Positions 33,126 to 37,779 of a DNA stretch of 37,779 nucleotides are shown one piece after another. This DNA comes from Chryseobacterium sp. GTDB lineage: Bacteria > Bacteroidota > Bacteroidia > Flavobacteriales > Weeksellaceae. The stretch covers positions 1 through 37,779 of the forward strand of contig JAITUA010000009.1 of the NCBI GenBank assembly GCA_031286615.1. Reading direction: 5' to 3'. The notes beneath the pieces were generated by a model. It saw nothing but the letters and a program-made list of their open reading frames with translations, was not told the DNA's origin and did no database searches. Both the position numbers and the translations under genes were made by a program. The stretch's first letter is position 1, and the number at the start of each line of letters is the position of its first letter.

Positions 33126-33884
33126 ATGGCAGAAAATATGATCGAAATTAAAAACCTGTATAAGAAGTACAAAAATTCTGATGATTTTTCTGTAAACGAT
33201 ATCTCTTTGAATATCAGCAAAAATGAAATTTACGGAATTCTCGGACCTAACGGAGCTGGAAAAACAACTTTGATTTCTATGCTTTCGGGACTGATAAAAC
33301 CTACTTCAGGACAATTTACAATCAATGGATTATCTCCACATTCAGATGGATTCAAAATAAGACAGATCATTGGTATTGTTCCGCAGGAATATGCATTATA
33401 CCCAACGCTTACAGCCAAAGAAAACCTTATGTTTTTCGGAAGTCTGTATGGCTTAAAGCATAACCAGCTTAAAAAGGCAATTGATGAGTCCCTGGAAATT
33501 ATGGGACTTTCAAAATTTGCCAACAAACAGGTAGGCCAATTTTCAGGAGGAATGAAACGCCGTTGTAACCTCATCGCCGGAACGCTTCACAATCCTAAAG
33601 TTTTATTCTTAGATGAACCAACGGTAGGAGTGGATGTTCAGTCTAAAAAAGCAATTATTGACTATCTTTTAGATTTAAATAAACAAGGCACCTGCATTAT
33701 TTATACTTCCCACCACCTTTCGGAAGCAGAAGAATTCTGTACGAAAATTGCCATTATAGACCATGGAAAAATCCATGCTGTAGGAACACCTGAGGAATTG
33801 GTGAACAGAGTAGCAAGTGCTGAAAACCTTGAAGATGTTTTCATTTCATTAACCGGAAAAGAACTAAGAGATGTTGTTGTATAA
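33126..33884 (+). CDS. ABC transporter ATP-binding protein
   Basis: The 252-aa protein has Walker A GPNGAGKTT near residue 40, the Q-loop in VPQEYALYP, signature FSGGMKRR, Walker B VLFLDEPTVGVD and the switch histidine in YTSHHLSEAEEF, all of the ABC-2 exporter type. It powers the permease encoded next; the two genes overlap by 14 bp (33871-33884). In this locus the pair is likely to export flexirubin-type pigment or its precursors to the outer membrane, in addition to the MMPL protein. Substrate is inferred from context only. Confidence 0.93.
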   Translation: MAENMIEIKNLYKKYKNSDDFSVNDISLNISKNEIYGILGPNGAGKTTLISMLSGLIKPTSGQFTINGLSPHSDGFKIRQIIGIVPQEYALYPTLTAKENLMFFGSLYGLKHNQLKKAIDESLEIMGLSKFANKQVGQFSGGMKRRCNLIAGTLHNPKVLFLDEPTVGVDVQSKKAIIDYLLDLNKQGTCIIYTSHHLSEAEEFCTKIAIIDHGKIHAVGTPEELVNRVASAENLEDVFISLTGKELRDVVV

Positions 33885-35139
33885 ACTGTGGAGAAGCTTT
33901 ATTAAAGAAATTCTTCTGCTGAAAAGAGATATTGGAGGTATTGTCATCATCTTTGTGATGCCGCTGCTTTTGATTGTTACTATTACCCTTATTCAGGATT
34001 CTACCTTTAAAAATCTTGAAGGATCAAAGATTCCAATCATTTTTATTGATAACGATAAATCTGAGGTTTCAAAAAATATAAAAGCAGAACTGGAAAACAG
34101 CAAAACATTCCAACTGCTGACTAATTTCAATGAAAAGTCTGCTCAGGATGCTGTTTTTTCCGGAGATTATCAGATGGCCATTGTTATTCCTGATAATTTA
34201 ACGAAAGATTTAAATTCCAATATTGATTCTAAAGTTCAGACCATTGTAAGTTCATTCGGACTGGAAGGAGATTCGGCAAAAGTAAAGCCAGCTGCTCCAA
34301 AGGCAAAAGAAATTCATTTGTACTTTGACCCTGCTACCAATGCCGGATTCAAAAACTCAGTGATGAATTCTGTCAACAAAATGGTTTTTGAGATTGAAAA
34401 TAAAAAGATTTACAAAGCATTCCAGGATCAGCTGGGGACAACAGAAAATCTTGATGAAAATAAAAACCTGATCAGCTTTAAAGAAATCACACCAAAGAAA
34501 GGAGCAATGGACGTAATGCCGAATTCTGTTCAGCATAATGTTCCCGCCTGGACTCTTTTTGCGATCTTCTTTATTGTAGTTCCTTTATCCATCAATCTGG
34601 TAAAGGAAAAAAGCCAGGGAACAAGTGTAAGAGCGAGAATAAGCCCTACTCCATATTTTGTTCATATTTTAGGAAAAACATTTACTTATCTTATCATCTG
34701 TATCATTCAGTTTTTACTGATGGTTGCAGTGGGAATTTACCTTTTCCCCTATATGGATCTTCCGGCCTTTGATGTATCCGGAAAAATGTTTCAGCTTGTT
34801 ACAGTAACATTATTTGCAGGCCTGGCTGCCATTGGATTTGGCGTTTTATTGGGAACTATTGCGGATACTCAGGAACAGTCTGCTCCATTTGGTGCAACTT
34901 CTGTAGTGGTTTTGGCAGCTATTGGTGGAATCTGGGTTCCTGTCTTTTTAATGCCGGAATTCATGCAGACCGTAGCCAAATTCTCCCCTATGAACTGGGG
35001 ATTGAATGCCTATTATGATATTATTTTAAGAAACAGCGGAATTGGTGGAATAACGAAAGAATTAGCATTCTTATTATTATTTTACATAGCCACCGTAGCG
35101 ATTTCTATTTTTTATGAAAGAAAACTCCAAAATATTTAA
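33871..35139 (+). CDS. ABC-2 type permease
   Basis: The 422-aa protein has an N-terminal membrane segment (GGIVIIFVMPLLLIVTITLI), a large extracytoplasmic domain of about 190 residues, and five or six membrane segments in the C-terminal half, including the ABC-2 motif region NLVKEKSQGTSVRARISPTP and the PFGATSVVVLAAIGGIWVPV stretch. It forms the exporter with the preceding ATPase, whose reading frame it overlaps by 14 bp. Role in pigment export is inferred from the operon. Confidence 0.9.
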   Translation: MLLYKLWRSFIKEILLLKRDIGGIVIIFVMPLLLIVTITLIQDSTFKNLEGSKIPIIFIDNDKSEVSKNIKAELENSKTFQLLTNFNEKSAQDAVFSGDYQMAIVIPDNLTKDLNSNIDSKVQTIVSSFGLEGDSAKVKPAAPKAKEIHLYFDPATNAGFKNSVMNSVNKMVFEIENKKIYKAFQDQLGTTENLDENKNLISFKEITPKKGAMDVMPNSVQHNVPAWTLFAIFFIVVPLSINLVKEKSQGTSVRARISPTPYFVHILGKTFTYLIICIIQFLLMVAVGIYLFPYMDLPAFDVSGKMFQLVTVTLFAGLAAIGFGVLLGTIADTQEQSAPFGATSVVVLAAIGGIWVPVFLMPEFMQTVAKFSPMNWGLNAYYDIILRNSGIGGITKELAFLLLFYIATVAISIFYERKLQNI

Positions 35140-35147
35140 TTTAGTTT

Positions 35148-35642
35148 ATGTCAAATATTGTCAGGGGTTTCCTGACGTCCAAAAAAACAATAAAAATTCC
35201 GGAAGAAAACAAAATGCAGTCTAAAGAAAATATATTAACCTGTACTGAAGAAGTAAGAGTACGATTCAATGAGACAGATCCACTGGGAATTGTCTGGCAT
35301 GGGCATTATATCGTTTATTTTGAAGACGGAAGAGAAGCTTTTGGCCGTCAGCATGGCTTAACCTATCTTGATATTCAGAATGCAGGATTTGTAACGCCTA
35401 TCGTAAAAAGTACATGTGAGCATTTTCTTCCTTTAAAATACGGGGAAACCTTCAGGATTGTAACAACTTATATCAATTCAATATCTGCCAAGCTCATATA
35501 CAAATATAAAATCTTCAACAAGGAAGATCAATTGGTATGCAGCGGAGAAACCATCCAGGTATTTCTGGACAGTAACGGAAGCTTATGTCTGTACAATCCA
35601 GAATTTTTTCAAAACTGGAAAGACAAAATGGGATTATCATGA
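35148..35642 (+). CDS. 4HBT-like acyl thioesterase of the pigment locus
   Basis: The 164-aa protein has the hot-dog thioesterase motif VRFNETDPLGIVWHGHYIVYF, with D44 as the expected catalytic residue. It may release or edit acyl chains during dialkylresorcinol or aryl polyene synthesis. A second start at 35214 (MQSKEN) gives 142 aa, the usual family length, and has a GGAAG stretch ahead of it; the first 22 residues from 35148 are basic and may not be part of the fold. I list the longer form because it begins only 8 bp after the permease. Its last codons overlap the ketosynthase gene (ATGA). Confidence 0.8.
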   Translation: MSNIVRGFLTSKKTIKIPEENKMQSKENILTCTEEVRVRFNETDPLGIVWHGHYIVYFEDGREAFGRQHGLTYLDIQNAGFVTPIVKSTCEHFLPLKYGETFRIVTTYINSISAKLIYKYKIFNKEDQLVCSGETIQVFLDSNGSLCLYNPEFFQNWKDKMGLS

Positions 35643-36796
35643 GAAAAGAAGTCTACATCACAGATTACAATTGTGTGACTCCGTTGGGATTCACAGCAGA
35701 TGCCAACTGGAAGGCTCTTTTGGAAGGAAAATCAGGAGTTGCTTTACATAAAATCATAGAAAATCAGGATGCTTTTTATGCTTCCATGATTGACTCTGAA
35801 AAACTGAATGAAGAGTTCAACAGATTCTTTACTCAGAATACGATTGATTTCACAAGACTTGAAAAAATGCTTCTTTTAAGTCTGCTTCCTCTTGTTAAAA
35901 AACATACAGTATCAAATGATACTGCCTTTATTCTATCTACCACAAAAGGAAACATCAGCCTGTTAAAAAACCAGTCTGAATTACCGGAAGGCGTTTATTT
36001 ATCAAAACTAGCGCAGAAAATAGCCGATTTCTTTGGATTCACAACAAAGCCTATTGTTGTTTCCAATGCCTGTGTTTCAGGGGTAATGGCAATTGCTGTA
36101 GCTAAAAATATGATTCAGGTAGGAAAATATAAAGATGCTTTCGTTACTGCGGGGGATGAACTTTCTGAATTTGTTATTTCAGGATTCAATTCATTTCAGG
36201 CTATAGGATCTGGGCCATGTAAACCCTATGATAAATACAGAGACGGGATTAATATCGGTGAAGCAGCAGCAGCTGTCTATGTAACCAGCTGTGATTCTGA
36301 AGAAGGAAGAATCTTACAAAACGAAAAACTTAGATTTAAAATCCTGGGAGATTCTGCAGTAAATGATGCCAACCACATCTCCGGACCTTCAAGAACCGGT
36401 GACGGTTTGTGTAGCAGTATCAGAAATGCAATGACAGAAGCCAATGTTTCTTCAGAACAGATTGATTTTATTTCTGCCCACGGAACGGCAACTTTATATA
36501 ACGACGAAATGGAAGCCATTGCCTTCAACAGAATGGAGCTCCAAAACGTTCCTCTCAATAGTATGAAAGGCTATTACGGACATTGTCTAGGTGCATCAGG
36601 ACTTCTTGAAAGTATTATTTCTATGGGAAGCGCCCTTCATAACACACTGCTTCCATCAAAGAATTTTGAAGAAACAGGAGTTACCCAACCTTTGAATATC
36701 CTCAGAGAAAATCAATCTGCAGCTGTAAGATACATTCTGAAGACCGCTTCAGGCTTTGGAGGTTGCAATGCAGCTGTTGTGTTGGAAAAATGTTAA
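35639..36796 (+). CDS. Beta-ketoacyl synthase (KAS I/II type) of the pigment locus
   Basis: The 385-aa elongating ketosynthase has the complete Cys-His-His site: C145 in VVSNACVSGVMAIAVA, H281 in ISAHGTATLYNDE and H315 in GHCLGASGLLES. The start ATG at 35639 overlaps the thioesterase stop (ATGA); a longer frame from 35585 lies inside that gene. It would extend ACP-bound chains of the polyene or alkyl parts. Type II systems of this kind usually need a chain-length-factor-like partner, and none is next to it. It is the last gene of the locus, followed at once by a terminator. Confidence 0.88.
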   Translation: MRKEVYITDYNCVTPLGFTADANWKALLEGKSGVALHKIIENQDAFYASMIDSEKLNEEFNRFFTQNTIDFTRLEKMLLLSLLPLVKKHTVSNDTAFILSTTKGNISLLKNQSELPEGVYLSKLAQKIADFFGFTTKPIVVSNACVSGVMAIAVAKNMIQVGKYKDAFVTAGDELSEFVISGFNSFQAIGSGPCKPYDKYRDGINIGEAAAAVYVTSCDSEEGRILQNEKLRFKILGDSAVNDANHISGPSRTGDGLCSSIRNAMTEANVSSEQIDFISAHGTATLYNDEMEAIAFNRMELQNVPLNSMKGYYGHCLGASGLLESIISMGSALHNTLLPSKNFEETGVTQPLNILRENQSAAVRYILKTASGFGGCNAAVVLEKC

Positions 36797-36801
36797 AATG
36801 A

Positions 36802-36825
36802 ATGCCCTTCAGAATTGAAGGGCAT
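36802..36825 (+). terminator. Terminator at the end of the pigment locus
   Basis: ATGCCCTTCA and TGAAGGGCAT form a perfect 10-bp stem with a GAAT loop, starting 6 bp after the ketosynthase stop, followed by an AT-rich stretch with T runs. It may also serve the minus-strand genes beyond it, because the left side is A-rich. Confidence 0.82.
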
Positions 36826-36925
36826 ATTATATATTTTAATTCTTTAGTTTTTTAACTTTTGGTTTGTTTAAAAATAAATATCGAAAAAATCTTTAGAATA
36901 CACTTTATTTTATATTGATAATATT

Positions 36926-37336
36926 CTATTGATTAATCTTTATATCCTTAATTACCTTATTACCATAAAAACGTCTCTCTTCTACAGTAAATAAAAAATG
37001 ATTCTTTTTTTCATAATATTCAACATCCGAATAAGGAATTCTCTCTTTCCAAATAATCGTAAAAAAAATTACATTTCCATTTATAAAAGGTGATTTTTCA
37101 TTATAACTAAAAACACTCTCACTCACATATCTTCTAATCCCGTGCAATGGAACCTTCCAAATTGTTTTAGGTTGTATTTCCATCATATTATCTAATAAAA
37201 ATGATAATGGCTTTCCTATATAATTAGCTTTATTGGCTTCAAATGTTTTTAGGTAATTTAAAGTATCCAACTGAGCCTTCATCTTACTGCTGAAACTTAA
37301 AGCAAAGATTATAACAATTTTTAAAATATGTTTCAT
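36926..37336 (-). CDS. Secreted protein of unknown function (136 aa)
   Basis: I do not recognise the family. The protein has a signal peptide (MKHILKIVIIFALSFSSKMKAQ) and a mature part of about 114 residues with a polar, basic C-terminus (YGNKVIKDIKINQ). LDNMMEIQPKTIWKVPLHGI and VIFFTIIWKERIPYSDVEYY suggest a small beta-rich domain. It lies 30 bp downstream of another small gene on the same strand. The DNA here is visibly more AT-rich than the pigment locus, which may mean a different origin. Confidence 0.65.
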   Translation of the reverse strand: MKHILKIVIIFALSFSSKMKAQLDTLNYLKTFEANKANYIGKPLSFLLDNMMEIQPKTIWKVPLHGIRRYVSESVFSYNEKSPFINGNVIFFTIIWKERIPYSDVEYYEKKNHFLFTVEERRFYGNKVIKDIKINQ

Positions 37337-37366
37337 TATTTCATGTCTATATTACTCTATCTTTAA

Positions 37367-37779
37367 TTATTTCCCAGACCAATCATTGCTGTTATATCCA
37401 ATTATACCACCAAATTCAATCTTTTCTATTTTCATATTCGAAAAAAACTGAGCAAAAGTGTCATTCCATTCTCCATGATATTGTAAAACCATACTTTTAA
37501 TTTGTGGAGGAATTTCATCCTGAAAAGTAATCCAAATTACAGGAATTTGAAACTTATTATCCAATGCCGGTTTATCCATATTAGAATCACAAAAATATAA
37601 TCTTAAAATGTAATTTTTTGTCCCAGTATCTGTTTTGCTTCCATAACCTAAATCTACAACATTTACATTTTTACTTAATAGTTCACTATAAAATTTAGAG
37701 AAATTTTGCCCATAAAATTGGGGTTTATTTGCGGCTACCGCACTCAATTTTGGAACAACTCCGTTATAAAATGTGATGT
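37367..37779 (-). CDS. Unrecognised protein, 5' end cut by the window edge
   Basis: The frame is open through the right edge: codons upstream of a TTG at 37747 continue as ITFYNGVVPKLSAVAANKPQ, so the true start is beyond 37779. What remains is about 137 residues with VNVVDLGYGSKTDTGTKNYI, LRLYFCDSNMDKPALDNKFQ and IWITFQDEIPPQIKSMVLQY, soluble-looking, ending GYNSNDWSGK. I know of no family match. It is next to the 136-aa secreted protein gene and shares its AT-rich composition. Confidence 0.6.
   Translation of the reverse strand, partial: ITFYNGVVPKLSAVAANKPQFYGQNFSKFYSELLSKNVNVVDLGYGSKTDTGTKNYILRLYFCDSNMDKPALDNKFQIPVIWITFQDEIPPQIKSMVLQYHGEWNDTFAQFFSNMKIEKIEFGGIIGYNSNDWSGK

Noticed and set aside
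35585-35638. Extended N-terminus of the ketosynthase from 35585
   Set aside because: It lies inside the thioesterase gene in another frame; the ATG at 35639 gives the normal family length and the common ATGA overlap.
29153-36796. DarB and the final ketosynthase as housekeeping FabH and FabF
   Set aside because: They lie in a co-directional locus with DarA, the BtrH-like protein and exporters rather than with fabD, fabG or acpP, and the darA-darB pairing is characteristic of dialkylresorcinol synthesis.

Overview
The window looks like a chromosomal segment of a low-GC member of the Bacteroidota, most likely the Flavobacteriia and close to Chryseobacterium or Weeksellaceae. The signs are a type IX secretion (T9SS) C-terminal sorting domain, a dialkylresorcinol/flexirubin-type pigment locus, the DUF6089-uppS-bamA-ompH-ompH envelope operon, and promoter -7 boxes of the Bacteroidota form TAnnTTTG. 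No rRNA, tRNA, CRISPR array, transposase or integrase was seen.

Layout. From 1 to 24.35 kb every gene is on the minus strand. (a) 0.27-2.35 kb: a secreted protein, an RmlD-type sugar-nucleotide reductase and a hot-dog thioesterase. (b) 2.4-7.76 kb: an envelope biogenesis operon with an outer-membrane beta-barrel protein, undecaprenyl diphosphate synthase, BamA and two OmpH/Skp chaperones, ended by a clear terminator. (c) 7.97-14.7 kb: exopolysaccharide genes (Wzc-type tyrosine autokinase, Wza-type export lipoprotein, WecA-like initiating transferase, GT2 glycosyltransferase) plus a ureohydrolase-fold protein that has lost its metal ligands. (d) 14.9-15.5 kb: a small island with a 124-aa six-cysteine protein and a previously unlisted 30-aa membrane peptide. 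(e) 15.7-18.3 kb: DNA topoisomerase I with a lysine/alanine-rich tail. (f) 18.6-22.0 kb: a large T9SS cargo protein built from a tandem duplication of about 510 residues. (g) 22.2-24.35 kb: an EpsG-like polymerase and a second multi-spanning membrane protein, translationally coupled.

A divergent promoter region at 24.35-24.54 kb starts the plus-strand pigment locus (24.5-36.8 kb). Its order is: an MMPL transporter/acyltransferase/degenerate methyltransferase fusion, DarA, DarB, two hot-dog dehydratase-like proteins, a terminator, a 438-bp gap, a DNA-binding-like protein, a BtrH-like Cys-His-Asp acyltransferase, an ABC exporter pair, a thioesterase and a ketosynthase. It ends at a terminator. 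Flexirubins are aryl-polyene acids esterified to a dialkylresorcinol; the genes here cover resorcinol formation, possible ester formation and export. No acyl carrier protein, ketoreductase, ammonia lyase, acyl-ACP ligase or chain-length-factor gene is present, so the rest must lie elsewhere. The last 0.9 kb holds two AT-rich, unrecognised minus-strand genes, one cut by the window edge.

Most interesting points: a near-perfect parS-like palindrome with a phased half-site in the gap that splits the pigment locus; the dehydratase pair in which only one partner keeps the catalytic histidine; the three-part transporter fusion; the BtrH-like protein as a candidate ester-forming enzyme; and the small cysteine-rich protein with its 30-aa neighbour.
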